Assembly (NCBI RefSeq): GCF_007655135.1 | Contig: NC_045130.1 | Coordinates: forward strand, 22,759,363 to 22,823,362 | Length of the DNA: 64,000 bases | From: Punica granatum | Lineage: Eukaryota; Streptophyta; Magnoliopsida; Myrtales; Lythraceae | Direction of reading: 5' to 3' | Shown here: positions 24,566 through 37,200 of the stretch, in pieces | Numbering within the stretch: position 1 is the stretch's first letter | How the letters are laid out: the number at the start of each line of letters is the position of its first letter | Translations under genes and position numbers: made by a program | The notes under the pieces: generated by a model | Told to the model about the DNA's origin: nothing | Databases searched by the model: none | Seen by the model: the letters and a program-made list of their open reading frames with translations, nothing else

Positions 24566-24884
24566 ATGGGGGCTTCCGACTCAAGGGTGTAAATTTCTTG
24601 AAATCGAGCGAGGATCTTGGGGGGCTGGTTCGGTGGCATAGCCGACTCGATCCATTCCCTTACTCGGAACCTCTGACTAACCTAGCTTTCTATTTTGGCG
24701 CCTGTGGAATTTCGGACGAGGTACCTAGAAACCCGCTAGAATGATGTGATGCAAGTGCGTAAAATAATTGTGCGCGAAATAAATGTGCTTAAAATAAATG
24801 TACAGAAAGCGATAAATAAACATGCAAGCAAGCAAACGGAATTGAGCCCGAACCCTCTAGTCGTCCCCAGTGGAGTCGCCAAGC
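24566..24884 (-). promoter_or_regulatory. Conserved untranslated leader of B1
   Basis: Aligns with 58763-59077 of A1: CTCAAGGGTGTAAATTTC, AAATCGAGCGAGGATCTT, ACTCGGAACCTCTGACTAAC, CATGCAAGCAAGCAAACG and the primer binding site occur in the same order. It lies just downstream of the 5' LTR in element sense. In LTR elements this stretch usually carries packaging and dimerisation signals; that role here is inferred. Confidence 0.6.
24865..24881 (-). promoter_or_regulatory. Primer binding site of B1
   Basis: The minus strand reads TGGCGACTCCACTGGGG, three bases from the LTR start at 24885. Its complement ends in CCA like a tRNA 3' end. Ogre elements are known to use tRNA-Arg; the match to that tRNA is from memory, not tested. 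It is identical to the A1 site at 59058-59074. Confidence 0.8.
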
Positions 24885-27800
24885 TGTGCGCACCCGAATT
24901 TCATCTCGTCGGGGCACGCATGCGCGCGCCTATGCAACGTGGCTTGGGAGTATCCACCTTCCCGTGGGGATGTGCGACGGACACGCGTGAGAAAGAGTCG
25001 CCACTTACTGTTTACGACCCGTAGGTCGAGGGCCGTTAAGTCGCCTGGGTCTAGGGGTACGGGGTACACCTAAATTCTAAGGCAATGGTCATACGGAACC
25101 CGAGGTTCCGAATTCGGGGGTTCTATTACGTGCGGGCCTATATCCCGCACGCCCTTTCGGTACTCTAGTTTGCTAGGCTTGCCGTTTTGTTTATTTACCG
25201 TGTGATTTAGGGTTGCACTTGACTCGCCCGTTTTGACATCGTAAAGTCGATGAATTGATCAAGTTGGGCCAAGAACCCTAAAGATGAGTAAGCTTGTGCG
25301 TCGAGAAATCGGTTCACTGTCCTAACGTTTACAATTCGTCAAATCACGACAGTTGACTCCCTGCGTGAACCGAAACCGCGAGTATTCGGGCTTACTCGTC
25401 TCTAGGTATTAATAGACCAACTTGACCGGTTCGACACTCAGACCTTTCGCTTGCCGATTGGGGATCCTTACAAATGAATGAATAGATGTACAAATAAGAT
25501 CCTCGCAATGTACACTCGAATAATTACAAAGTACAACTGAATAAAGTAAATGGATCTCGATCAGTTTGCATTGGGCCAATATTCCACTCTGGCTCACCGT
25601 GTGTTTTGAATGACCGATAAATAAATTAAGGCAACATGGGCTCAAAGAGCCAGGGGTCAGGTCCGATCGAACCAACGGTCGGCGGGAGAACCGATTGATT
25701 CCCACTGTCACCGTTGGACCGATCGAGCTCCCGGGTGATATCTAAACACGTTTCACACATCCAATCCAAATCGCCTCCCACATAGGCCATACTTGGAGTG
25801 TGATGGTGACTCGAGGCTAGATCCCATTCCGCACTCGGGTTGCACACGCTCAGTGAGTTAGGAGGCGTTGGACCTCGTGTTCGGTGATTTGGGATGTTGG
25901 ACCCCGTGTAACACGTAACCTATGGGTTCGGACCCAAACCGCAACAAATTAGCAAAAGCAAATGGAAAATAAAAGAAAACTGATAAAACCGATGAAAAAC
26001 AGACAATAACTGACAAATATAGATAGATACAGACAAGTTGTATATTAAGTCGAATGTACGTGACTTAATCAGTTATTAACCGGGGTTGATTAGCAAACAA
26101 TGTATCTAACCTAGGCAAACAAAGAGGTGGGCTGGAATATGGTTCTACGCCGATTACATGCGTGGATTTGTTTTAAAACTTTATTCGATGATGTGTCACT
26201 ATGGTTTTACCGAATTAGCCAAACCCGTATTTTGACTCTAGATTGGAATCTAGCATTCTGCCTATCCATTAACTAATGTTTGATTAAGTCGAATGCGTGA
26301 TTAATCCGATTTTTCATGTTTTGCAACATAAATAAAATGGTCGCCGCCGAATCTACAATAGGGAGATGGAAACACCGAAAGTGGACGGAATGGGCCGTGC
26401 GAATGAAACTCGCACCCGAACGGGTCGCCTTTTTCCGTCCATAGATCGAGGTGTTTCCGACTCCCTAATGCCTAGGATATCGGTGGATCGCGGAATGACA
26501 ATTATGCCCTTGATCGGTAAAACGTGTGCGGTTCACATATAAATTAAAGATCGCGTGACACGAGAGGTCTAAAAAGGACTCGCGCGTCTCGACTCGAGCC
26601 GCCTCAAATTGGGCCCGGACTCAAGTCATAGTACGTGAGTACTCACTAGACACGATTCTATTCGTGTTACACGTCTCGGTACTTTGAAATTGTGAGCTTT
26701 TAAAGAAAAGGGCATTTCCGCCGTTCCGTGAACCATCGATGCATTTACGAATTAATAATCAATTTATCCAATTATTTGGTCCGAGTGATTAAATTAATCG
26801 AATGATACGTCCCGTTTCTCCCATTTTTGAAATTATTCGGTGGTGGTGATCTTATATTATAGGTATTATGGATTTAATGGGTAATGGTCCAAATTCAATT
26901 TATCTATCATGAAACTAACACATGGCTAGCGATAAAACACGAACATAAGTGCACTAAATTCCAAGGAATGAGTCCAAAGCAACGAAGAAGACCATCCTAG
27001 ATCCGGGAGGGGTCAAGGAGCACTCGGCCATCTTCCAAAGAACCAGGCCAAGAGGTCTCCTTGACCCACCTTGGATCGCGGGTGGTCTCCCACGTCGATT
27101 CGAGCCATTCCTTGCATGCATAATACGTCAAGCATGTCAATAACACATGTTTCGACGAAGATAAAAGGAAACCGACGCCGCCAAGATCTCAAAACGCGAG
27201 CGAACACACAAACAAACACATACAATATGTATATATATATATAAAGGAATCAATAAAACGGCGTCGATTCGTGCAATGGTAAAACGTGAAAACACGGGAA
27301 CCGACCTATTTTGAAATGAAAGAGGCTTCCTTGGACCCGTGTGGTCCAAAGAAACTCTCAGCCGCATTCCCTCAAGAATGGCCGTGAGTTTCCATGGCTC
27401 ACATGGGTCAAGACGGCCTCTTCGACCCCGATTTAAGTCTTTTCCCGTCATAATAACACATCACATGCAATAAACAACAGTAAAGACATGGGAAGCAACT
27501 AATTTCGGGGAAGGAGAGACCATTTTAGTCTCGGTGAATCAAAGGAACTCCGCGGCTCCCTCCTATGGGCTCTAACCGTGAGTTCCCATGGCTCTACTGG
27601 ACCGTGTGGTCTCTTCTACCTCGACTTTAATCATTTCCGGCCGTGATGCATATAATATAACGATGTATGTGCATGATGAAAGACGTACATATGCACGGAA
27701 ATGAATAAAAAACGAAACTTGCATGTAATATAGTTATCAACCACCTTGTCATCCTACGACAAGCAAATATTGAAGACCTAACTCCTCTAAGTCGTAGAGA

Positions 27801-30656
27801 GATTATACCTAGCCTCGGAACACGAGGAAAGAGTCGGAGAAGTGGCAAAGGGAGATGGGAGACTCGGCTGGAATGAACAGACCCGACTGGCAGTCTGGCT
27901 TGTCGGGGCAGTACCGGTTGATCGGGATGGAATTTTCGTGCGGGGCCAGTTGCATTGGATTCCCAAGAGACCAAGGATCGCGTCTGCAGTGGTTTCGGGA
28001 GGAGAGCATGCATAGATTTTCTGGAAATCAAAAACAAAGTCGGGTCAGTAAAAAAAAGACAGACCTAGTCGGGTCAAAACAGACCCGACTGGCACCCTAT
28101 GAAGAAATGGCTCCACAGGAGGCTCCCGGTGGTCTTTTGATGCAAGGTCGGTGGAATTGGACTCCTAACTAACTGAGGATCACGGTGATAGGTGGCTCGT
28201 AACGAGGTTCAACCTGAGCTGACCTGTATGTTCCTGCAAAGTTCGGGTTAGAAAAGAAAACCAAAGGAACAGACCCGACTGGGCTGTTTGGGTTGAAACG
28301 GCTGCAAAGGGGGCTCCGGGTGTTGCACCAAGCTGGCTCGAGTTCCTCCTACTCCTAAGGGACTGCTCTTGGTGTTCATGACCAGCTTGTGGCGTGCGCA
28401 CGACTTATTTACACTGGAAATGCAAAGAGAAACCGATAAAAAAACTGTGAAAACCCAGTAAAGGAAAAGATTGGAAAAGGGCGGTCTTGCGCGGTTGAGC
28501 GGCTCTCGGCACGTGACCACCTCGTCACGGGGGAGAGTGAGGGTCATGAGGAACCCTTAGAAAGTGATGGCACGACTCGCCATGGTCGTGGGAATGAATG
28601 GCGTCGAAGAAGCCCGGAATGCACCCGTGAAACCCGATTCTGCTCAACTCTGGAACGCGGGGCTGGAGGGTTCAAATTCAAAAACTAAGCTCGGAAATAG
28701 ACTTAGGAGGTCGAAAACATGTGGGATATGAAGTTTGGTTGAGTTTGCTTAAGTCGAGAGGGAAGAACTCACCTAAAAATCGGGAAAACGCTTAAGGGAC
28801 TGTTTCTGGACAGAGCTGGAACGAGGTGCTGGGAGCTTCAAATGAAAAATCTAATGTCGGAAATGGATTTAGGAGGTCGAAAACATATGTGATATGAAGT
28901 TTGGTTGAAGTCGGCTAAGGTTGGGTGGCGGTCGCCGGAAAACGGTTGAGTTTTCGGGCAAAACGGCCTTGGAACCGGGCTGTGCGATTTCTAGAAAATG
29001 TTGAAGTTTGAGAGGGCTTGGAGAGGGTTTCCTAGAGTGAGAAAGCTAGAGAGATGATGGAAGTTGAGTTGTGATTAAGTTAATGACCCCATGAACTTAT
29101 AAAAGCAAGCTTAATGACAAGATTAAGTGGAGTTAAGTGCAATTAAGTGGTGCTTAGGGGATCCGAATTTTTGGAGGGAAGATTAGGGTGGGGAAGTTAT
29201 CTTGAAAGATGATTGGAGGTGATGGATGGGAGAAGGGAAGTGATGGGTGTAAGAAGATATTTTGAAAATGTGTGGTGGAGGCTCATTTGGCTTGCTTCTA
29301 GAGAAGAGCCATGGCTTGCAGCTTTGCTTGGCTCGGCTTGGCTTGGCTAGCTCAAGGGTCCCACTTGACTAGGAGAAAAGCCGGAAGAAGCTCGAGGCTA
29401 GATTGGTCGCGCGTTCGATTTTTGTGGTTCACTTGTACGACGAATTATCGATGTGCTCGCGAATACGGTTTTAATGAGCCTAATATTGACATGTTTCTTG
29501 AAAGCGATTGCTCGAGTGACTCAGGGACTCGAAAGCCGGTTTTGCTCCGTTTGGATGATCGGAGCGAAGTTGTTCGCTTCTGATGCCTATTTGTACTTCT
29601 GAGTGTTGTAAGGCTCGCACCGGTGCATTTTTCGCATTGAGCGGAATGGTTTACTCGCCGGTCCCGAGCGAAGATCGTTAACCGGAGACGTCCTAAGAAT
29701 CCGCAAACAGATCTTTCTGAGTGCTTCCCAAATGTTTTAACGTGTTCGAAGACCACTGTGATCTCTGTTTGTCAAAAGCGAGTCCCAAAGGCTTGCCGGG
29801 AGGCGTTTATGACCATTAAACGTCACTCGGGAGCTCGGTATGATTTGCTTGGTCCGAGCCGAAATGATTTCCTAGCCCCTGGGGGTTGTTGGGAGTGGGT
29901 GATGCAAAACTCGGACGTCAACATTTCCTCGAATGAGCTATAAGCGCAAGATTCCAATTGAAAGGGGCCCTTTTGTTGCCGGAGTAGTACTCAGGAAACC
30001 TAAATGGATTGTGTAATGCGATCAGGGTTCATTTTCCCAGGCCTTGAGGTCTTCGGGATTGGTTGGCGCAGATATCGTGCACTGACGGTTCATTAAAAGG
30101 GTCTCTGGCCATGTTTCTGTGAAAAATGGGCCCTTTCTCCGGATCGGGATCCACTCGGGAGACCAAGACGAACTCCGAAAGGCAGTCTGAAACTTGTTCC
30201 TTGGTCCTGTTGGTCCTTGGATGTGTGCAGGCCTGTTTTCGGGTGCCGTTTATCTGTTCGTGAATTGGGCCTCTCGGGGGCCCCGTCTGGAAGGCGTCTG
30301 TGAATATTCGGGAGTGCCCCGGCTTAAGCAGGGTGCTTCTGAAGTGTGCCCGGATGTGCCATTGGTCATTTTGGCACCAAGAGGGATTTTTAGAGTCCCA
30401 TATTGGATACCTTCTGACGCTCCGGTAATCCGGTGATGAATAGTGCTATAGTGCCAGCTACTATTGCTTCGGGGCTCGTTGTCTGTTTACTCTTCCGATA
30501 GCCCTCTCGTGCTCTCCTAGTGGACCCTGCTTTTCTCTTGTTATTCATGACTCTGTGTCCGCACATTCGCCTCCGGTTTTCCGATCGTGAATAGTGTCCC
30601 GAGCTTTGGTCGGAAGTCCTCTGTTGGAGCCGGTGGACCAAAATGGGGTGCTGACA
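24885..30656 (-). mobile_element. 5' LTR of B1 (family B, Tat/Ogre type)
   Basis: A 5772-bp LTR, TGTGCGCACC...GGGGTGCTGACA on the plus strand, next to the PBS, so it is the 5' LTR of a minus-strand element. It is the longest LTR in the window. A TATA-like TTTATAAG lies on the minus strand at about 29096-29103. The right half matches 11558-13216 almost base for base. The outer flank GTCGA at 30657 belongs to the middle of an A LTR, so B1 inserted into an older A LTR. No matching GTCGA is found at the left end of the B1 assembly. Confidence 0.85.
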
Positions 30657-32318
30657 GTCGACACGAGTTACAAATTAACATCCAATTCATGCGAAGTTGT
30701 TAAAGTTGGATGAATTAACCGTGCGAACGTCCCGATTAATCCGTTCGTGAAATTAATGCTTAGGGATTATTACCGAATGCATTAATTTATTGAAAAACGA
30801 TTCGTAACTCAGCGACCAAAATGGTTCCATAAGGATTGAGGATAATTTGGTCAAATGACCAAAACTACCCCTCGAAACCGAATGGAGCTGAAAGAGTCAC
30901 CGATACTCGAATCCATGCATGTTGCTTAAAAAGGCATTTTTATGCAAGATTTACGATGTAAAGGAAATTACAATTTACACGAAATCCGAGAACGGACTTG
31001 AAACGGGGAGAGGAAGCCTCATGGGACCCGAATAAGTCCATGAGGCTCTCGGCCACTTCTCCTTGGAGAAAGCCGAGAGGTCCCATGGCCCAATTTGGGT
31101 TCCACGATGTTTCCCTATCTCGTTTTCAATCATTTCTCGCATGCTCAAGCAACAAACACGATAAATACCATGTATTTTAACAAAAGTTGGTATTGCCATG
31201 AGTTGAATAACACATTCAAACATGCAAACATGCACAAACATGTTATTTAAGGAATCGATAAAACAATACCGACTTCGTGCATGCGGGAACACACAAAGGA
31301 GCATTCGGTCACCTCTCTTGGAGGCAAACCCGTGATCTCTCTTGCCTTTCCCGGGTCGGAATGTTCTTCTCAACTACGATCCAAGTGTTTCCAGACATGT
31401 TGACATGTTAACCGAGGGCAAACATGCATAATATAACATAAAAGTGCATAAAAATGTAATCTTGCAAATGAACATGCTTGATACACCATATAACTCCATA
31501 AACATGCAAGAAATGTAAAAGGACCTAACTTCTCTAAGTCGAGAATGTTATACCTAGCCACGGGATGCACATTCGAGCAAGCTGGGACGCACGGCAGGAC
31601 GTGCTCGGGTGTGCACGGGCGCGGCAGGACGTCAGACGCTCGGCTGGATGCGCGGGAATGCAAGCAAGCGTCCGGGACAGGCACGGGCGAGTAGGCAGGC
31701 TGGATGTTGGGGACGTGCAGACGTGCATGCATGCCGGGGACGTCTGGGGCGCACGGTCGCAAGAGAGTGCGCAGTGACGGGCGCAGGAGCGCGCAGTGAC
31801 GGACGGGCGGGAACTATTCGCAGACAGATGTGCGCGAGCGGATGCGCGCAAGTGTCACCAAGCGTCTGGACGGGGAGGTTGGTGACGGGTGCACTGTTCA
31901 CCCGAAAGCACGAGTTGAACCTGAAATGATGAAACCGACCCGAAATGATGAGCAAATGACTTCAAATTAAAAATCTGAGTTCAGAAATGAACTCCTTGAA
32001 TCCAAAATATATGTGCTATGAAGTTTGGAGAATTTTGGATCTAAGTCGGAATAGTGAACGCATTGGATTCCGACTTAAGTTCTAAGGGTTTTTGCTTGGT
32101 TTTGCTTGCTATAGGTTGCGGTTTTGCTGCTGAAGTTAAGGGAGAGTTGAGAGCATTTTCCTAGAGGGAGAAAGCTCATAAGAGTGTGCAAGAGCAAAAA
32201 TGATTAGCTTAATCACTCTTGAGCAATATATAGGCAAAGTTCATGGACAATTAAGCAAAGCAAAGTTCAATTAGGGAGCTTCATTAGTAAAAGTCGGCTG
32301 CCCTAATGAGGATGAGGA
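30657..32318 (-). mobile_element. Partial family A LTR, target of the B1 insertion
   Basis: Starts GTCGACACGAGTTAC and follows the middle of the A1 3' LTR (about 43611-45380), including the TGCATAATATAACATAAAA stretch and a GC-rich minisatellite at 31575-31885. It ends at GATGAGGATG, where an unrelated remnant begins. Both LTR ends are missing here. It is older than B1 by nesting. Confidence 0.75.
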
Positions 32319-33808
32319 TGTGCTAGTTTCACGGGGTCTACGGAAGCGTAAAAGGATGAGAAATTCAAAATTTCCTACTCGTGAAACTAGATCCCAAGAC
32401 CTACTAGATGAATAGGAATAGATAAAGTGTACCTGGAATCTTTTAAACCGTCGACCGAGTGTCCCAAGCGTGACGCCTCTACCGGTATCCACACCGACTT
32501 CCTCGACAGGACTTCGAGATCGGCGGTGCTAGCGGCCAACGCTAGAAGGAAACACCGGTGTGACTCCGATAATAATAAGACTAATGGACGTCTTCAAATC
32601 GAACAATTCGATCCGAACTCTCACACATCCATACACAAATCATATATCCACACGTATATATGTCATACATATATATATATCCATCCGTTCATTCTGCCGC
32701 TTTTCATGGGCTATATATATAAGCCATTGAAAGGCTTAAGAATGCATGCAACATTCCACTTGGAGAGCATTTGCATCCCATGCAAAATGCCAAGTGTTGC
32801 CTTGCAAGGTGCTACGTGGCGCCCGATTCGGAACCCGTATGTCTTTGTGTCGTGTATCGAATTGAGTCCATTAAATCTAATAATTCGAGTCTAATTAGTC
32901 GGCAAATTTAATCTCATTAAATATCCGATTAACTAATCATACCGTAACTCGTCTAATCTCTACTAGATAGTTTTAGCGTTCCAAAACCATCCCGTCGATT
33001 TAGTCGTAGTATATGACCTTGTAGGTTCTCGATTACGTTGACAGTAATATCGAAATCTCTATGTCAATATTACAAATAATGAGTGGCATCTAGCAATGCA
33101 TCACTTCTACTCAAGTAATCGGAGAGTCAATTTCTCGACGAACCTTGTGACCTATGTTACCATGCAGTATAATCCCTTTGTCCTCTATATCTCTATTGAG
33201 CCCAAGGCATGGTCGCTGTCATCCTTATATGGCTCAATCTCTCTTTCTTGGTTTATCGGGTAAGTCTATCAGAACAAATGAGATCTATATCCCTATATCG
33301 ACTCATTTGGGTATGCATACACTTTTAGACTTTACCCACTAAGCGGCCGTGAGATATCGCTCCCGTTACGTGGAAGGGACAAATCCTATCTTGGTCACTC
33401 ACATTCTTCTCCATGCTCTGTGGTATACCCAATAACTGTCTTTATAACCAGCCTATTACGGTGGCGTTTGACAGTATCAAAGTATACGACATTACATGTA
33501 AGAAACCATGGTGACCTCAAGTCAAAGGACCACTACACCATAGTCACTATGAGATCTGCAAATGACAGTCACATAACAACCCATGTAGCAGTCTCATGAC
33601 GAGTCAGTCCAGAACACACTACTCCTAATGTATACCTGTGGTGTGACTCGATGTCTCCACATCCATGACCTGTGAGACATCCGTTCTGAAACATGGGCTG
33701 ACATCGGTTTCGGATCAAGTATGGAAGATGTGCATGTTTGTGTGGATAATTTTATCTCCGGACTCCTAGGGCGAGTTCGAGAGCGAATTCTCTCCACCCA
33801 GGAGAAAA
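32319..33808 (-). mobile_element. Remnant LTR, probably Ty1/copia type
   Basis: Unrelated to the A and B LTRs and without coding capacity. The stretch with AATAATGAGTGGCATCTAGC (33078-33097), GGTATACCCAATAACTGTC and CATGACCTGTGAGAC resembles, from memory, LTR sequence of widespread plant Copia elements in reverse orientation. On the minus strand a TATATATATAG box at about 32709-32720 would be the promoter. The left edge TGTGCTAGTTTC at 32319 would be the LTR 3' end (...CTAGCACA). The right edge is unclear and no target duplication was found. Family assignment is tentative. Confidence 0.4.
32323..32390. repeat. 11-bp perfect inverted repeat
   Basis: CTAGTTTCACG (32323-32333) and CGTGAAACTAG (32380-32390) with 46 bases between. 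It lies at the very edge of the Copia-like remnant. Confidence 0.65.
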
Positions 33809-34269
33809 TGATGCGGCAGAAGAGGTGGCAAATTGGTATTTCAAGAAAAATAGGTTATCACGACCCTGTCACGAGGAAAACGGCCTCCGGAGCAAAACTC
33901 ACAGCCTTTGGCTATGAAAAGACAAGATTTTGGCCGAATTTCATTGTTTAGGGACTCAAACAAGAATTTTTATGTTATTTTGGCATTTTTGCAATTTTAG
34001 GAAAATTTTATGTCTTTCGTGCAATTAAGGCGTTTCTATTTAAGCTTTATAAAACCATAGGGTTAAAGGGAGTTGTCTTTTGATCAGTGAATAAAATTCA
34101 GTGCTTTCGTGCTCTTTGCCCAATCTCAGAGTCGATTCGAGTTTGAAGCTTATTTCCTAGTATTCGTAGAATCAACAGGTAGTAGAAGGTCGTAGTTCCG
34201 TTATTCGTGCGCGAATCAACGGGTTTTTGACGGGTTACTTGCGTGTACGCTACTTCAGGCAAGCTGACA
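33809..34269 (+). mobile_element. LTR-like remnant, family unknown
   Basis: AT-rich sequence beginning TGATGCGGCAG and ending AAGCTGACA. It has a TATA-like TTTATAAAACC at about 34047 and AATAAAA at about 34091, in promoter-then-polyadenylation order on the plus strand, as in an LTR. The 5-base flanks do not match, so it may be truncated. It encodes nothing. Confidence 0.3.
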
Positions 34270-34275
34270 GCACCC

Positions 34276-37200
34276 TGTACGGACCCGAATGTGGACTCTC
34301 GTCGGGGCCTGCATGCGCGCTTTTGGGTCGCGCAGCTTGGGAGTGTCCACCTTCCCGTGGGGACGCGTGACGGACATGCGTGAGAGAAGGAGTCGCCACT
34401 TATCATTTTACGACCCGAAGGTCGAGGGCGGAAAAGTTACCCGGGTCTAGGGGTATGGAACACCTAGTTGTTGTTAAGGCATTGAACTGTGCGGAACCGG
34501 AAAATCCGTGTTCGAGGGTTCATGTTACGTGAGGGCCTATATTCCGAACGCCCTTTCGGTACTCTGGTTTGCTAGGCTTGCATGTTTTATTATTTATAGC
34601 TTGAATTAAGTTGCACTCGGCTCGCACGTTTTGACACCGAATATTCGATGAATTAGACGATGTCGGTCGAGAAGCCGAGAGAGAAGTAAACTCGCGTGTC
34701 GGGGAATTGGTTCACAATCTTGCGTTACAGTTCATCAAACCACGGAGGTTGAATTCCTACGTGAACCAAAACCGCGAGATCTTGGATTTACTTTTATCTG
34801 GGCAAACATAGGATCGATTCGAATGATTCAACTCTCGGACCGTTTGCTCGCCAACTGAGATTCTTACATATTGAATGTACAAAACAAAAATCCTTACAAT
34901 TAACTCTCAAAAATACATCAAATCATAATTACAAATAGGTGAATCTCAGTCAGTTTGCATTCGGTTATTATTCCGCTCTAACTGACTGTGAGTTTAGGGA
35001 AACACCGAAAAATTGAAATTCGACAGGCGCTCTAAATGAATAAGGCGTTGGACCCTGTGAGTGATGATTAGGGCGTTGGACCCTGTGCTTGATGATTAGG
35101 GCGTTGAACCCTAATATTATTCGGCCTAGAGATCAAGCTCGACCCGAATGACAAACAAGTGTTGAAAGATAACACGCAGTAGGTAAATAACAGACAAGGT
35201 GTTTGTTATTATCGAGTGTACGTGTTTTAACAAGTTGTTAATCCGGGGTATTTTGGCATGCAAATCCTACCCTAGACAAACAAGCACGTGCCAATGTTTT
35301 AGCATTCGGCTTTGTTTTGAGAACTTGACAAAGAGAGTCAAATCTCATGTGTGGGATTGCTTTTACAGTTGTTCTGTATTGTGACAATGAATTTCCACTG
35401 AATTAGCCAAACTCGTGTTTTGACTCTAGATTTGGAATATAGAATTCCTCCTAACCATTATCTAGTGTTTAGTTAGGTCTAGTGAAAGGTTAATCAGCAT
35501 TTTGCATGTTTTCTGACAAAGATAACCGTTCTAGTTATCCGAGTCTATGTTAGGATGATAGAAACTCATCAGTTAGATAAGAAAAGGCTATGCAGATGAA
35601 CCTGCACCTGAACAGGTAGCCCGATCTTATCCCGTACTGTAGTGTTTCTGTCATGCTAACCCTAAGGGTGTCGCTGAATTGTGAAAAGACGATTTTGCCA
35701 TTTATTTGAAAATTGTTTTCAGAAAAGGGGAAACATCGCAGTGCGGGCTACCTCGGCCTGTAGCCGGTGTCAACCAAATCCCTGGATCGTCCAGGGTTGT
35801 GCAAGAACCCCGAAAAAGCCAAAGAATCGGTCGATCTGCCCGGAAGTGATCTAGAAAGATCTTCTGCATCCTGACCTGAGCTACCTGGAATCAGGTAAAA
35901 TCTCAAGTTGAGACACAAAAGCCCTTTTCAGACATCCATGCTACATCGGACTTTGTGTTTCGGGTTTTGAAATTGATAAGTTTGAAAAGGGCACCAATGT
36001 CATTTGACAACTCATCGACACGAGTTATCAGTTAATGACCAATTCGTGTAACTTTATCAGTGTGAAGTGGGTTTAATCATGTGAGCGTCCCGATTAACCC
36101 GTTTGTGGAATTAATGCTTAAGGTTATTGCAGAATGCATTAATTATGAAAACGATTCGTGATTCGACGACCAAAACGAATCCATAATGATCAAGAATAAT
36201 CCGGTTGAATAACCGACAATATCCTTATAACCAAATGGATCCAAATGAGTCCTCGATACACAAATCCATGCATGCTTTGTTTTGAAAAGACATTTCCATG
36301 CGATATTACGACGATAATGTAAATTGCAAATTACACGAAAGCCGAGAACGGACACAAAACTGGAAGAGGAAGCCTCGTGCAACCCGTACGAGTCTAAGAG
36401 GCTCTCGGTTACTTCTCCTTGGAGATAGCCGAGAGCTCCCATTGCCCGAATGGGGTTCCACGAGGTTTCCCCGTCTCGTTTCGAATCATTTCTCGCATGC
36501 TTAAACGACAAACATTATAAATGACACGATTAAACGAAAGTCGGTATTGCCATGATTTGAATAACGCATTCGAACATGGAAACATGCACAAACAAGTTAT
36601 TTAAGGAATCGATAAAACAATACCGACTTCATGCACGTGAGAAAATATGATGAAACTCGGGAATCGAACTTGCATCGGGTCAAGAAGATCGTTCCTTGAC
36701 CGAAAGGAGCAAAAGAGCATTCGGTCACCTCCCTTGGAGGGAAACCCGTGAGCTCTTTGCCTTTCCCGGGTCAGGATGTTCTTCTCGACTACGATCCAAG
36801 TGTTTCCCGACATGCTAGCATATAAATCAAGGATAAATATGCATGATATAACATGGAAAATGCATAAAGATTAAAACTTGAAAATAAAACATACATAAAA
36901 CCCCTTATAACTCCATAAACGCAACGAGAATGTAAAAGTTCTAGCTCCTCTAAGTCGGGCATGGTCATACCTAGTCCCGAGATGCGGGATGGTACCTTCA
37001 AGAGTCGGGTTAGACCGTTGATGGGTCGGGTTTGGGCTGTTTTCCGTTGAACAGACCCGAATGGCACCAAATAGACCCAGCTGGAATACTGGAATGACCC
37101 CACTGGCACAAGTCGGGTCGGACGTCGCCACGGAGACTCCCGATGGAATTTGGAGGCAAGGTCGGCGGCCTTGGGTAGCCAAGGGACCCCTCTAGGTGAC

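Larger units (their letters stand above)
13217..24884 (-). mobile_element. Interior of B1, a non-autonomous (LARD-like) Tat/Ogre element
   Basis: Between the PPT at 13217 and the primer binding site at 24865-24881 lie about 6.4 kb after removing the solo LTR at 14192-19403. I find no gag, protease, RT, RNase H or integrase motif on either strand. What is conserved with the coding element A1 is the PPT and hairpin, 3' UTR motifs (20730-20830 with 41765-41855; 21590-21770 with 48960-49260) and the leader (24566-24884 with 58763-59077). It resembles a large retrotransposon derivative that keeps only cis-acting sequence. A deletion derivative of an autonomous element is the alternative. Confidence 0.7.

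Noticed and set aside
25409..25711. MGTNRFSCKPSVRLDPTP-like frame in B LTRs (also 8550-8738, 18585-18881)
   Set aside because: Same reasoning: LTR sequence conserved as DNA, lengths differ between copies, no recognisable domain.
9390..30656. B1 as an intact element with two B LTRs
   Set aside because: The left LTR is A-like over its first 2.2 kb, and the flanks AGGCA and GTCGA are not a duplication.
32427..32894. 155-codon frame in the Copia-like remnant
   Set aside because: It crosses TATA-like and low-complexity sequence, has no retroelement or host domain, and lies in what looks like LTR.
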